Counted from the stretch's first letter, positions 1 through 8,940 are shown. The stretch is 64,000 nt of DNA from Schaalia odontolytica (GCF_031191545.1 NZ_CP133472.1:682001-746000); one strand, 5' to 3'. A program made the numbers and translations. Notes: generated from the letters alone by a model not told the origin.

Positions 1-1053
1 GAGGGTCACGCCGTATGCCTCGAAGACTCGCTCTCGCACGGCGCGGGCCAGGGCCTCGATGTCGGCACCGCTCGCGCCGCCCCTGTTCGTCAGGGCCAGC
101 ACGTGCTTGGTGGACAGGGACGCTCGCGGCGGTTCCCCGGCCTCGGGCAGGTGGAAGCCCTTGCCGCAGCCCGCGTGGTCGATGAGCCAGGCGGCGCTCG
201 TCTTGACCAGTCCCTCCCCCGCGCTAAAGCGGGGGGCACCCTCGGGCAGGGACGCAGCCGCGGCCTCGGGCAGGATCGGGTTCGTAAAGAAGGAACCGGC
301 GCTCCACGTATCGTGATCCTCGGGATCGAGCACCATGCCCTTGCCGCGACGCAGCTCCAGGACCGTAGAGCGCACCAAAGAGGCATCGGCGCGCTTCCCG
401 GCCTCGACGCCCAGGCGCCGGGTAAGCTCGGAGTACATGACGGGCGCACTCAGGGGGGAGCGCTCGAGGCGGAAGTCGACGGAGAGGACCACCCAGCGAC
501 CGGTCGGGCCCCACGGGCGTTCATTCGGGCCCACCTGACCAACGCTGCGTTTGATGGCCGAGGAGCGGTAGGAGAAGCCGAGGTCGCCGGGCGCCAGTCG
601 CACGACGAGGCCGTGGAGGCGATCGTAGGCCTCGACGCTCTCGATCGTCTCGGAGACCTCGTGCCCGTAGGCACCCACGTTCTGCACCGGGGAGGCACCG
701 ACGGTGCCCGGGATGCCTGAGAGGGCCTCGATGCCGGAGAGGCCCTGGGCCAGGGTCCAGGAGACGAACTCATCCCACACCGAGCCCGCGGCCGCGCGCA
801 CGACGACAGAGCCGGAGGGATCCTCGTGGATGACGGATGCGACGTCGCCGAAGGGCTGCACGTCGACGACCGTTCCCTCGAAGGGGGCGTCGGAGGCCAG
901 CAGGTTCGAGCCGCCGCCCACAACTAGCAGGGCATCGCCCGAGGCGTCGGCCGAACGAACAGCATCGACGAGTGCGTCGGCGGAGGTGGCGGGCACGAGG
1001 CGGGCGATCGGCCCGCCCACGCGCAGCGTCGTCAAATCAGCGAGGGTCGTCAT
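1..1053 (-). CDS. murB: UDP-N-acetylenolpyruvoylglucosamine reductase (MurB), 3' end cut by window edge
   Basis: MurB reduces UDP-GlcNAc-enolpyruvate to UDP-MurNAc with NADPH and FAD, a committed cytoplasmic step of peptidoglycan synthesis. Reading the minus strand from ATG 1053 gives MTTLADLTTLRVGGPIARLV, then the FAD-binding GGGSNLL motif, IPGTVGASPVQNVGAYG, a YRSSAIKR-like segment and AGSFFTNPI near the end, the typical MurB order. About 350 residues are visible and the frame is still open at base 1, so only the last residues are missing. The start has no Shine-Dalgarno, but TAGGCT (1066-1061) lies 7 nt upstream, suggesting a leaderless transcript starting inside the stop codon of the MFS gene. 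The MFS gene ends 10 nt upstream on the same strand, so read-through is also possible. Confidence 0.95.
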   Translation of the reverse strand, partial: MTTLADLTTLRVGGPIARLVPATSADALVDAVRSADASGDALLVVGGGSNLLASDAPFEGTVVDVQPFGDVASVIHEDPSGSVVVRAAAGSVWDEFVSWTLAQGLSGIEALSGIPGTVGASPVQNVGAYGHEVSETIESVEAYDRLHGLVVRLAPGDLGFSYRSSAIKRSVGQVGPNERPWGPTGRWVVLSVDFRLERSPLSAPVMYSELTRRLGVEAGKRADASLVRSTVLELRRGKGMVLDPEDHDTWSAGSFFTNPILPEAAAASLPEGAPRFSAGEGLVKTSAAWLIDHAGCGKGFHLPEAGEPPRASLSTKHVLALTNRGGASGADIEALARAVRERVFEAYGVTL

Positions 1054-1063
1054 GCCCCTAAGC

Positions 1064-2305
1064 CTAGTCGCCGAAGGCCAGGTCCGTGCGCTTCGTCCCG
1101 CGACGGTCGGGCACCTGCCCGGCCAGCACGATCGCGAGCAGGATCGGCAGGGCAACGAAGGCCAGAGCACGGTGGTAGCCGATGTGGTCCGCGATGAGGC
1201 CCAGCAGGGGCGGGCCGATGAGGGCCGCACCGTAGTTGACGGTCGACAGCACCGAGACGCGCGCGGGAGTCATGACGGGGTCGACAGACAGCGCGGAGAT
1301 GCCCAGCGGGAAGCCGAGGGCCGAGCCGATGCCCCACAGGGCGATGCCCGCGACCGCGAGGCCGTGGTGTGGCGCGAAAGCCACGAGAAGGAGGCCCACA
1401 ACCGCGCCCGTGAAGGTGATGCGCAGCAGCATGGGCGAGCCCAGGCGAGCCTCCAAGCGCGGGGACGCGAAGCGCACGATCGTCATCATGAGCAGGAAGA
1501 ACGCGAAGGCCGCCGAGGCCGCCGCGGTTGAGTACCCGTAGCCGTCGACCATCGACAGGTTGAGCCAGTCGTTGGCCGCACCCTCCATGAGGCCCGCGCT
1601 CATCACCATGAGGGCGATGAGGACGGTCTGCTTCTCGCGCCAGGCGACGCGGGTCAGGCCCTTGCCGCGAGAGGACGCGGCCTTCTCCCCCTCACCACTG
1701 TCCTGAACGGGCGCAAGAGCCGCGACCTCCTCCTTCGTCAGGTAGAAGCCAACGGAGATCCCGCAGGCGATCAACTCGAGGGCGGCCAGGCCGAAGAGAT
1801 GGGCGCCGAGGGACAGGCCCAGCTGAGCGGCGAGCGCGCCGAGGAGTGCGCCGCCGAGCATGCCGACCGCGTACATCGCCTGGATGACGGGGACGACGGT
1901 GCGGCGCACGGCCGCCTGGACCAGGCCCGCCTCGATGTTCATGGTCGCACCCCACAGGCCGTTGCCCGCGGCGAGCAGGACGAGGCCGGTGGTCGCCAGC
2001 GGGATCGACACGTGAAGAGCCCCGAGGCCCGCGCAGACGATGCCGATCGCCCAGATGAGCACGCCGATGCGTCCCGAGGCTCGCGCGCCGATCTTCGTGA
2101 CGATCGGGCCGGAGGTGGGCAGTGTCAACAGAGAGCCGAGGGAGGCGATGAGCAGCATCGTGCCGATCGTCGCCGGAGTCAGCCCGAGGTCGTCGCGCAC
2201 GTCAGGCAGGCGCGAGAGCCACGCGGAGGTGCCAAAACCGAGGCACACGTAGACGATGCAGGTGGCACGCAGGGCGGCGTGAGCGCGAGAGTGCGGGACG
2301 GACAT
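1064..2305 (-). CDS. MFS transporter, 12-TM
   Basis: A 413-residue major facilitator superfamily protein with about twelve hydrophobic segments in two halves separated by a charged loop near residues 205-225 (QDSGEGEKAASSRGKGLTR). The early segment SAWLSRLPDVRDDLGLTPATIG resembles the YbjJ/sugar-phosphate-like MFS group often annotated only as MFS transporter. The substrate cannot be read from sequence. It lies directly downstream of nanE on the same strand, but a strong terminator hairpin (2346-2376) separates them and TATATT (2318-2313) stands 7 nt before the ATG, so it probably has its own leaderless promoter and need not belong to the sialic-acid pathway. Confidence 0.85.
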   Translation of the reverse strand: MSVPHSRAHAALRATCIVYVCLGFGTSAWLSRLPDVRDDLGLTPATIGTMLLIASLGSLLTLPTSGPIVTKIGARASGRIGVLIWAIGIVCAGLGALHVSIPLATTGLVLLAAGNGLWGATMNIEAGLVQAAVRRTVVPVIQAMYAVGMLGGALLGALAAQLGLSLGAHLFGLAALELIACGISVGFYLTKEEVAALAPVQDSGEGEKAASSRGKGLTRVAWREKQTVLIALMVMSAGLMEGAANDWLNLSMVDGYGYSTAAASAAFAFFLLMMTIVRFASPRLEARLGSPMLLRITFTGAVVGLLLVAFAPHHGLAVAGIALWGIGSALGFPLGISALSVDPVMTPARVSVLSTVNYGAALIGPPLLGLIADHIGYHRALAFVALPILLAIVLAGQVPDRRGTKRTDLAFGD

Positions 2306-2312
2306 ACCGGGT

Positions 2313-2318
2313 AATATA
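2313..2318 (-). promoter_or_regulatory. -10 element (TATATT) of leaderless MFS transcript
   Basis: TATATT on the minus strand ends 7 nt before the ATG at 2305 and no Shine-Dalgarno is present. This spacing puts transcription start at or next to the start codon. No good -35 is visible. Confidence 0.45.
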
Positions 2319-2345
2319 CGTGTCTTTTCGCGAGAGAAACGTAGC

Positions 2346-2376
2346 GCGCGGGCGGGTGTTGATCACCCGCCCGCGC
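2346..2376 (-). terminator. Terminator after nanE (end of sialic-acid operon)
   Basis: Perfect 13-bp stem GCGCGGGCGGGTG / CACCCGCCCGCGC with a 5-nt loop, 21 bases past the nanE stop, followed on the minus strand by a short T-containing stretch. It separates the nan operon from the MFS gene. Confidence 0.75.
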
Positions 2377-2397
2377 ACTGTTTCAGCGGAGGAAGAA

Positions 2398-3072
2398 TCA
2401 GCCTTCTACGGCAGCCTTGAACCACGTCGTGATCGACGTGGGGTGCGTGATGGCCGTGCCGACGATGACGGCGAAGGCACCGGCTTCCATCGCGAAGGCG
2501 GCCTGCTCGGGCGTGTGGACGCGGCCCTCGCAGATCACGGGCACATCCGGGAACGCGGCGACGACCTCGCGCAGGAGTTCCAGGTCGGGGCCATCGGTCT
2601 TGACGCGGTCGCCCGTGTAGCCGGCCAGGGTCGTGGAGACGATGTCCACGCCCGCATCGACGGCACGCTGGGCATCCTCGAAGGAGCCGCAGTCAGCCAT
2701 GACGAGGGTGCCGTCCTCGCGCAGGGCCGCGACAGTCTGCGCGAAGCTCAGGCCGTCCAGGCGGGGACGACCGGTCGCGTCCAGGGCGACGATGTCAGAT
2801 CCGGCCATGACGCAGGCGCGGGCGTGGCGCAGCGACGGCGTGATATACACGCCCTCGTGGCCTTCCTTCCACAGGCCGATCACGGGCACGTCGACGCGGC
2901 CCTTGATCGCGGAAATGTCGGACAGGCCCTGGCAGCGGATCGCGGCGGCGCCGCCGATCTCTGCGGCGCGGGCGATCTGCGCCATCGTCTCGGGGTGGCG
3001 CATGGGTTCGCCCGGGTAGGCCTGGACGGAGACGATGAGCTTACCCTTCAGGTGGGCGATAAGCGGGTGCAT
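2398..3072 (-). CDS. nanE: N-acetylmannosamine-6-phosphate 2-epimerase (NanE)
   Basis: Converts ManNAc-6-P to GlcNAc-6-P, the last dedicated step of sialic acid catabolism, in the cytoplasm. The 224-residue length is normal for the single-domain TIM-barrel NanE. Family motifs visible: LIVSVQAYPGEPMRHPETM at the N-terminus, GGAAAIRCQG, VPVIGLWK, the catalytic region DIVALDATGRPR, and CEGRVHTPEQAAFAMEAGA with the phosphate-binding AFAVIVGTAITHP. It is the last gene of the operon, 9 nt after nanK and immediately before a terminator. Confidence 0.95.
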   Translation of the reverse strand: MHPLIAHLKGKLIVSVQAYPGEPMRHPETMAQIARAAEIGGAAAIRCQGLSDISAIKGRVDVPVIGLWKEGHEGVYITPSLRHARACVMAGSDIVALDATGRPRLDGLSFAQTVAALREDGTLVMADCGSFEDAQRAVDAGVDIVSTTLAGYTGDRVKTDGPDLELLREVVAAFPDVPVICEGRVHTPEQAAFAMEAGAFAVIVGTAITHPTSITTWFKAAVEG

Positions 3073-3081
3073 GGTTTTCTC

Positions 3082-4002
3082 CTATGCGTGCAGGAAGAAT
3101 GAAACGGCCCCAAGCAGCGGCGCGTCGCCGCCGAGGGAACCAACGAGGATGGGGGTGTTCGCGACGGGCGTCATCGCGCTGGCCGCGAAGCCTTCGCGCA
3201 GGGCGTCCCACCAGATGTCCCCCGAGCGGGTCATCGACCCGGAGAGGATGACCGCGGCCGGGTCCACGCAGTTGACCAACGAGGCCGTGGCCTCGCCGAG
3301 CGCGAACGCGGAGCGGGTGAAGCAGGCGGCCGCCAGGGCATTGCCGGACTGCGCAAGTTCCTGGAGGGCGCGCCCGCCGTCGACCTCGGGGTCGGAGGAG
3401 CTGCGCAGCGAGTCGTACCAGGCCGTGATGCCCGAGCCGGAGCAGAATGACTCGATGTGGCCCTTGCGGCCGCACGAGCACGTCATGTCGGGGGCGAAGT
3501 GGTGGTGGATGTGGCCGACGTGTCCGGCGATTCCGCGCGACCCGAAGGAGACCTGGCGGTCTTCGACGAGCGCGCCGCCGATGCCGGTGCCCACCGCGAT
3601 CGACAGGACGGCGCGGTATGGCTGGCCGGCCCCCAGCGTGGCCTCGCCCAGGCCGTGGGCGTGCACGTCGTTGAGGACGCGCACCGTCAGACCGGTCGCC
3701 TCCTGAAGCAAAGCGCCGAGGGGGGTGCCTCCCCAGCCGGGCATGGTACCCGTCGCGGATACGATGTCGCCCGTGGCCGGGTCGACGACGCCGGCGCTGG
3801 CGACGGCCACTCCAGACACCGCCGGGTGAGAGGCGACCAGGGACGAGGCGAGGTCGCAGATGCGCGAGGCCACATCCGCTCCGCCGCGCATCGCGTCGGT
3901 GGGGATCGATCCGCGCTCGGTGACCTCGTAGGTGTCACCGGCCTCGACGATGCCCCACCCAACCTTGGTGCCACCGATGTCGAGGGCAAGGAGCGTAGTC
4001 AT
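3082..4002 (-). CDS. nanK: ROK-family N-acetylmannosamine kinase (NanK)
   Basis: Phosphorylates ManNAc with ATP to ManNAc-6-P. The 306-residue protein begins with the ROK ATP-binding motif LALDIGGTKVGWGIVE; the catalytic Asp is in VRVLNDVHAHGLGEA; GTGIGGALVEDRQV follows. The ROK zinc site is present as HVGHIHHHFAPDMTCSCGRKGHIESF (His plus CxCGxxGHxE). Substrate specificity is inferred from its position between the lyase-like gene and nanE; a glucokinase or GlcNAc kinase role cannot be excluded from motifs alone. AAGGA stands 5 nt before ATG 4002. A large hairpin occupies the 107-nt gap after the lyase-like gene. Confidence 0.9.
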   Translation of the reverse strand: MTTLLALDIGGTKVGWGIVEAGDTYEVTERGSIPTDAMRGGADVASRICDLASSLVASHPAVSGVAVASAGVVDPATGDIVSATGTMPGWGGTPLGALLQEATGLTVRVLNDVHAHGLGEATLGAGQPYRAVLSIAVGTGIGGALVEDRQVSFGSRGIAGHVGHIHHHFAPDMTCSCGRKGHIESFCSGSGITAWYDSLRSSSDPEVDGGRALQELAQSGNALAAACFTRSAFALGEATASLVNCVDPAAVILSGSMTRSGDIWWDALREGFAASAMTPVANTPILVGSLGGDAPLLGAVSFFLHA

Positions 4003-4036
4003 GGGGATCCTTACGAAAAGTCAGGGGTATAAGAAG

Positions 4037-4106
4037 ATCGACGAGGCCGGGGCGCGCGCCCTCGGGCGCGCAATATGCGGAACGAAACTGCCCCGGCCTC
4101 GTCGAC
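4037..4106 (-). terminator. Large intercistronic hairpin between lyase-like gene and nanK
   Basis: ATCGACGAGGCCGGGGC (4037-4053) pairs with GCCCCGGCCTCGTCGAC (4090-4106), a 17-bp stem with one mismatch at its base. The loop contains a second GC hairpin (near 4054-4071). No strong U-tract follows, so it may act as a partial terminator or an RNA-processing/stability element lowering nanK-nanE expression relative to the upstream genes. Confidence 0.55.
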
Positions 4107-4109
4107 GTA

Positions 4110-5027
4110 TCAGGAGAGCAGGCCGACTCCGCGCAGGACGGAGGCAACGTGCTCGACGTTGTCACCCTCGAGGGCGGCAACCGGGCGCGGCATCTCGGGC
4201 GAATCGAAGACGCCGAGCAGGTGCAGGGCGGCCTTGAAGGCACCGACGCCGGCACCGAAGCCCGCCACGCCCTTCACCTGGACGATGCGCATGAGTTCGG
4301 CGAGGCGGTCCTGCTCGGAGCGCACGGTCTCCCAGTCGCGACGCTCGTAGGCCTGCCACTGGCGCACGTAGCCCTCGGGGTCCACGTTGGCCAGGCCGGG
4401 CACGGAGCCGTCCGCGCCGGACATGTAGGCGCCATCGACGACGACCTCGTGGCCGGTGAGCAGCTGCATCGGGTGGCCGGCGGCCTCGTTCGCCAGGCAC
4501 AGCCATCGGAACGCGACGTCGTCGCCGGAGGAGTCCTTGACGCCGTCGATGATGCCGTCGCGTCCCAGGCGCATGAGCAGGTCGGGCGACAGCTTCGTGT
4601 GAACGCACACGGGGATGTCGTAGGCCCACAGCTCGAGGCTCGTATTCTCCTTAAGGAGACGGAAGTGCTTCTCGACCTCCGTCTCGCCGCCGAGGGCGTA
4701 GAACGGGGCGGTCGCGACGACGCCTGTGGCACCGCCGATTTCTTCCACGGCCTTGATGTTCTCGATGACGCGCTCGGTCTCGGTGTCGATGACGCCGACG
4801 AGGAGCGGGATGCGGCCGTCGACGATGCGCACGGCTTCGCGCTGGATCTGGGCGCGACGCTCGGCGGTCGAGAAGGCGACCTCACCGGTGGAGCCGGACA
4901 CGAACAGGCCGTCGAGGCCTGCCTCGATCATGCGGTTGATGTGGCGCTCAAGCGAGGGGACGTCGAGTTCGCCATCCTTGAGCGGAATGGCCAGGGGCGG
5001 GACGACGCCACGGATCTTCGAGGACAT
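4110..5027 (-). CDS. DHDPS/N-acetylneuraminate lyase family aldolase (probable NanA)
   Basis: A 305-residue class I aldolase of the dihydrodipicolinate synthase/NanA superfamily (TIM barrel). Visible motifs: VSGSTGEVAFST (carboxylate-binding GSTGE), WAYDIPVCVH (catalytic Tyr in the YDIP position), and IDGVKDSSGDD with the Schiff-base Lys. In this setting, between a sialic-acid-type ABC transporter and nanK-nanE, the most likely reaction is Neu5Ac to ManNAc plus pyruvate. The family also includes DapA and other 2-keto-3-deoxy acid aldolases, so specificity is inferred from context. It starts 2 nt after the upstream ATPase gene. Confidence 0.8.
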   Translation of the reverse strand: MSSKIRGVVPPLAIPLKDGELDVPSLERHINRMIEAGLDGLFVSGSTGEVAFSTAERRAQIQREAVRIVDGRIPLLVGVIDTETERVIENIKAVEEIGGATGVVATAPFYALGGETEVEKHFRLLKENTSLELWAYDIPVCVHTKLSPDLLMRLGRDGIIDGVKDSSGDDVAFRWLCLANEAAGHPMQLLTGHEVVVDGAYMSGADGSVPGLANVDPEGYVRQWQAYERRDWETVRSEQDRLAELMRIVQVKGVAGFGAGVGAFKAALHLLGVFDSPEMPRPVAALEGDNVEHVASVLRGVGLLS

Positions 5028-5029
5028 AA

Positions 5030-5848
5030 TTACTTCTCTCCTTCGAGGTTGGGGTGCAGCAGCGAGGGCGCGGCGCCCAGCAGCTTGCGGGTGTAGGGGT
5101 CCTTGGGGTCGGCGAGCAGCTGAGCTGCCGGGCCTTCCTCCACGACCTTTCCGGCATTCATGACGGCTATGCGGTCCGACACGTAGCGCACCGTCTGGAT
5201 GTCGTGCGAGATGAACACCATCGCCAGGCCGAGGTCCTTCTTCAGGTCCGTCAGCAGGTTCAGGATCTGTGCGCGCACCGAGACGTCGAGCGCGGAGGTC
5301 GGCTCGTCGGCGATGATCGCGTCGGGGCCGATGGACAGGGCGCGGGCGATCGCCACGCGCTGACGTTGGCCACCCGAGAGCTGTCCGGGCAGCGCATCGA
5401 GGGCACTGGACGGCAGGCCGACGAGCGAGATCAACTCTCGTACCCGCTTAGCGCGGGAGGCCTCGTCGCCGATGCCGTGCACGCGCAGGGGGTCAGCGAG
5501 CTGATCCTGGACGTGCATGCGCGGATTGAGGGCCGTCGCCGGATCCTGGAAGACCACGGAAACGACGCGACCGATTTCCCGTCGTGCGGCGGCGCTACGC
5601 TTCGTGACCTCTTTGCCGTTGAAGAACACCTGGCCCTTCGTCGGCATCTGCAGGCCGCACATGACGTTTGCGGTCGTGGACTTGCCACAGCCGGACTCGC
5701 CGACGATGCCGAGCGTCTGCCCGCGCTCGAGGCGCATGTTGACGCCACGCACCGCGTGGACCTTGTTGGGCTTGAACAGGGAGCCGGTACGCGAGGTGAA
5801 GGTCACCTCAACGTCCTTCAGTTCGATGATCGCAGCGTTCTCGCTCAT
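5030..5848 (-). CDS. ABC transporter ATP-binding protein (OppF/DppF type)
   Basis: A 272-residue ATPase energising the adjacent permeases at the inner face of the membrane. Walker A is GIVGESGCGKSTT, the signature LSGGQRQRVAIARAL, Walker B AIIADEPTSALDVS, the switch His in VFISHD. The C-terminus carries the Opp/Dpp-type tail (PYTRKLLGAAP). It overlaps the upstream permease-ATPase fusion by ATGA and is followed 2 nt later by the lyase-like gene. Together with the fused ATPase domain it makes the heterodimeric motor typical of peptide-type importers; the substrate here is inferred to be sialic acid or a sialoside from the catabolic genes. Confidence 0.9.
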   Translation of the reverse strand: MSENAAIIELKDVEVTFTSRTGSLFKPNKVHAVRGVNMRLERGQTLGIVGESGCGKSTTANVMCGLQMPTKGQVFFNGKEVTKRSAAARREIGRVVSVVFQDPATALNPRMHVQDQLADPLRVHGIGDEASRAKRVRELISLVGLPSSALDALPGQLSGGQRQRVAIARALSIGPDAIIADEPTSALDVSVRAQILNLLTDLKKDLGLAMVFISHDIQTVRYVSDRIAVMNAGKVVEEGPAAQLLADPKDPYTRKLLGAAPSLLHPNLEGEK

Positions 5849-7887
5849 CGGGTCTCCTCCTTACCGGTGGTTTCCTGCGCGTCGGCCTCGCCGCGGGGAG
5901 GCAGAGCCGCGTACACGTGCTCGGGACCGACCTCGGTGAGAACCGGGCGGATGTCCAGTCCGTAATCGGGGTGCGAGGATCGGGGTGCAAAGCGGTCGCC
6001 CTTGGGGAAGTCGCGAGGCGACGGCACGGTACCGGGAACCTGGTGCAGACGACCGGAGCCGGACTCGATCGAGAGGACGGCACCCAGCAGGCCGCGCGTG
6101 TACTCGTGGGTCGGGTGCGTGAGCAGCTCCTTCGTGGGGGCCTGCTCGATGACCTGTCCGGCGTACATGACGGTGATGTGGTGCGCCACCTCGGCGACAA
6201 GCGCCAGGTCGTGGGACACGAAGATCATGGCGAACCCAAGCTTCTCGCGCAGCTCGTTGAGCAGTGCGATGACCTGCTTCTGGACGGTCACGTCCAGGGC
6301 GGTGGTCGGCTCGTCCGCAATAATGAGCTTCGGGTCGCGGGTCAAAGCCATAGCGATGAGAACGCGCTGGCGCTGTCCGCCCGACAGTTCGTGCGGGTAG
6401 GACTCAAGGGTGCGCTTGGGATCGAGACCCACGAGCTCGAGGAGTTCCTCGGCGCTGCGCGTGCCACCGCGGCTGGTCAGCTGCTTCATCTGCGCCTTAA
6501 TCAGCATGGCGGGGTTCAGGGACGACAGGGCGTCCTGGTAGATCATGGCCAGCTCGTGTCCGAGCAGGGCGCGGCGCTCCTCGGTGGTCTTGTCCAGCAG
6601 GTTCTCGCCCTGGTAGAGAATTTCACCCGTGATCTTCGCCTTCGGGTCGATGAGACCCATGATGGTCAAAGCGGTGATCGACTTGCCACAGCCGGATTCT
6701 CCGACGAGGCCCATTGTCTCGCCCGGACGCACCTTGAAGGACACGTGGTCGACCACGTTGACCTCGCCGTGGCGCTCGAACTCGATGCACAGATCCTTGA
6801 CCTCAAGCAGCGGGGTCTTCTCGAAGGAGGCCTCGAAGCGGTCGGTGCGCTTGCCTTCGACGGACTCGAGGTCGTCGAGGCGAGCCTGCAGGGACTCGGC
6901 CTGCTCGGCGTAGGCGCGGCGCGGGTCGAGCAGGAGCTTGTCGGCCTCGCGGTCGGAGTCCTTGTCGACCTGAGCGACAGCACCCGAGGATGGGGCGGCC
7001 ACCATGGCGTCCGTGATGCCCTCGGACAGGATGTTCAGGCACAGGACGGTGATCATGATGAACAGGCCCGGGAAGAAGGCAGTCCACCACTTGCCCAGCA
7101 GAACCGACAGGTTCGACGAGGCCTCGGACAGGACGTTGCCCCACGTGGCCACGGTGGTCGCCTGGAGGCCCGAACCGATGAAGGTCAGGGAGGCCTCGAG
7201 GATGATCGCGTCGGCGACCAGGACGGTGGCGAACACGAGGACCGGGGCGGCCGTGTTACGCATGACGTGCTTGACGAGGATCCACGGGGCGCGGGCACCG
7301 GAGACGATCACAGCGCGGACGTAGTCCTCCCCGTACGCCGCCATGACATTCGCGCGCACGATGCGGGAGAGCTGCGGGATATACACGAATGCGATCGAGC
7401 AGATGATGACGATGACCAGGCCGAAGGTGTTGCCGGACTTGGAGAGCGTGCGCCCGAAGACCAGGACGGAGACTGCCGCCATGGCGATGCCTGGCACCGC
7501 CATGATGATGTCCATGACGCGCATAATCGCTTCGGAGAAGGACTTGCGCACGACGGCTGCAATCGAGCCGATAATCGCGCCGAAGAAGAGGGCGATCAGG
7601 GTCGAGCACAGGCCGATGAGCAGGGAGAAGCGACCACCGAACAGGACGCGCGCGAAGATGTCGCGGCCCACGTGGTCCGTTCCGAACAGGTGCGCGCCGG
7701 ACGGGGCGCTCCACTTGTCGAAGATCTCATCGGGACCGTAGGGAGAAACGTAGGGTGCCAGGACCGAGACGAGGACGATGAGGGCAAGGAGGCCCATCGC
7801 GATCTTCGATCCGGTGGACATTGCACCGATGCGCGAGAAACGCGCGCCCTTCGCGGTGACCTTGCCGAGCTTTTCTTTCTGATTCAT
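5845..7887 (-). CDS. ABC transporter permease-ATPase fusion (DppC-DppD type)
   Basis: A 680-residue fusion. Residues about 1-300 are a DppC-like permease: five or six membrane segments, N-terminal OppC-like TM near 27-50, EAA loop near YGEDYVRAVIVSGARAPWIL. A charged linker (about 300-350) leads to an OppD-like ATPase: Walker A LVGESGCGKSITA, signature LSGGQRQRV, Walker B LIIADEPTTALDVT and a C-terminal HPDYG segment. Such permease-ATPase fusions are known in dipeptide-type importers, and from memory the SatABCD sialic-acid transporter of Haemophilus ducreyi has comparable composition (unchecked). It lies 3 nt after the upstream permease and overlaps the downstream ATPase by 4 nt. Confidence 0.9.
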   Translation of the reverse strand: MNQKEKLGKVTAKGARFSRIGAMSTGSKIAMGLLALIVLVSVLAPYVSPYGPDEIFDKWSAPSGAHLFGTDHVGRDIFARVLFGGRFSLLIGLCSTLIALFFGAIIGSIAAVVRKSFSEAIMRVMDIIMAVPGIAMAAVSVLVFGRTLSKSGNTFGLVIVIICSIAFVYIPQLSRIVRANVMAAYGEDYVRAVIVSGARAPWILVKHVMRNTAAPVLVFATVLVADAIILEASLTFIGSGLQATTVATWGNVLSEASSNLSVLLGKWWTAFFPGLFIMITVLCLNILSEGITDAMVAAPSSGAVAQVDKDSDREADKLLLDPRRAYAEQAESLQARLDDLESVEGKRTDRFEASFEKTPLLEVKDLCIEFERHGEVNVVDHVSFKVRPGETMGLVGESGCGKSITALTIMGLIDPKAKITGEILYQGENLLDKTTEERRALLGHELAMIYQDALSSLNPAMLIKAQMKQLTSRGGTRSAEELLELVGLDPKRTLESYPHELSGGQRQRVLIAMALTRDPKLIIADEPTTALDVTVQKQVIALLNELREKLGFAMIFVSHDLALVAEVAHHITVMYAGQVIEQAPTKELLTHPTHEYTRGLLGAVLSIESGSGRLHQVPGTVPSPRDFPKGDRFAPRSSHPDYGLDIRPVLTEVGPEHVYAALPPRGEADAQETTGKEETR

Positions 7888-7890
7888 GCC

Positions 7891-8844
7891 TCACACCGAC
7901 CTAATACGCGGATTGATGAGCAGGTAGAGCATGTCAACGATGATGTTGACCACGATGAACGCGATCGCGACGACGAGCGCGCCTCCCTGCACGAGGGTCA
8001 CCCAGTTCTCCTGGATCCCCTTGAGCAGGACCGCTTTACCCATTCCATCGATAGAGAAGATGATCTCGATGACGACTGCGCCACCCATCAGGTAGCCGAT
8101 GCGCAGGCCGAGGACGGTCACGGGCGTGATGAGCGCGTTGCGCAGCACGTTGCGGGCCACGACGATGCGCTTGGGGATACCGGCGCCGACCGCGGTGCGA
8201 ACGTAGTCGCGGTCCAGTTCCTCAACCATTGAGGTACGCACGACTCGGGTCATCTGACCAACGACGGGAACCGCCAGCGCGATGGCAGGGAGAAGCATCC
8301 GCAGGAACCAGCCACTCGGATCTTCGCTGAACGCGGGCAGCGGGCCAGAGACCGGAAGCTTCTGAACAAATCCGAGGACCAGCAGCGCCGCCAGCCAGAA
8401 GGACGGGGTGCCGATGCCGATGACCGAGAACACGCGGATGACCTGGTCGGGCCAGCGGTCGCGGTACAGGGCGGCGAGGACACCGAGGGGGAAAGCGATG
8501 ATCACGGCGAAGAACAGGCCGAGGAAGGTGAGCTGCAGGGTGATCGGAAGAGCCTGAGCAACCAGGTCAGTCACATGGTTGGACGTACCAACGCCGTAGG
8601 TACCGAGGTCGCCGTGGAGCATGTTCCACAGGTAGCGGCCGTACTGAACGAAGAAGGGGTCGTTGAGACCGTGCTGCACACGGTACTCTTCGAGAGCTTC
8701 GGGGGTCGCGGTCTCGCCCAGTGCCGAGTAGGCCGGGTCGATGGGAGACAGCGACATGATGAAGAAGACGAGGAAGGACACGCCGACCACCATGATCGGC
8801 AGGGCCACCAGTCGTCGTCCGATGAGTCGCAGAAGGTTATTCAC
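7891..8844 (-). CDS. ABC transporter permease (DppB type)
   Basis: A 317-residue integral membrane permease of the BPD_transp_1 family, starting with GTG at 8844. The N-terminus (RLIGRRLVALPIMVVGVSFLVFF) is the classic DppB/OppB first helix, followed by a long external loop with ALGETATPEALEEYRVQHGLNDP and about five further membrane segments. The EAA loop lies around LDRDYVRTAVGAGIPKRIVVARNVLRNAL. It pairs with the permease half of the downstream fusion. A hairpin at 8881-8940 separates it from the binding-protein gene upstream, consistent with higher expression of the binding protein. Confidence 0.9.
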   Translation of the reverse strand: MNNLLRLIGRRLVALPIMVVGVSFLVFFIMSLSPIDPAYSALGETATPEALEEYRVQHGLNDPFFVQYGRYLWNMLHGDLGTYGVGTSNHVTDLVAQALPITLQLTFLGLFFAVIIAFPLGVLAALYRDRWPDQVIRVFSVIGIGTPSFWLAALLVLGFVQKLPVSGPLPAFSEDPSGWFLRMLLPAIALAVPVVGQMTRVVRTSMVEELDRDYVRTAVGAGIPKRIVVARNVLRNALITPVTVLGLRIGYLMGGAVVIEIIFSIDGMGKAVLLKGIQENWVTLVQGGALVVAIAFIVVNIIVDMLYLLINPRIRSV

Positions 8845-8880
8845 TGCTAGACCTCCATTTCAACGGATTTTGGCAATAGG

Positions 8881-8940
8881 AAAGGAGGGGTGGCGCCCGA
8901 CTGTGGCGTCTGCCTCAGGGTGGCGCTCCACCCCTCCCTT
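8881..8940 (-). terminator. Intercistronic attenuator hairpin after the binding-protein gene
   Basis: Minus-strand AAGGGAGGGGTGG pairs with CCACCCCTCCTTT across a loop that contains a second GGCGC repeat. It lies between the solute-binding protein and the first permease, where many ABC operons carry a partial terminator that lets the binding protein be made in excess. Confidence 0.55.

Noticed and set aside
5917-8232. Long plus-strand open frame (771 codons) opposite the transporter genes
   Set aside because: It mirrors the strongly supported permease-ATPase fusion; such antisense frames are common at high GC and its product (His/Asp/Gly/Arg-rich) fits no family.
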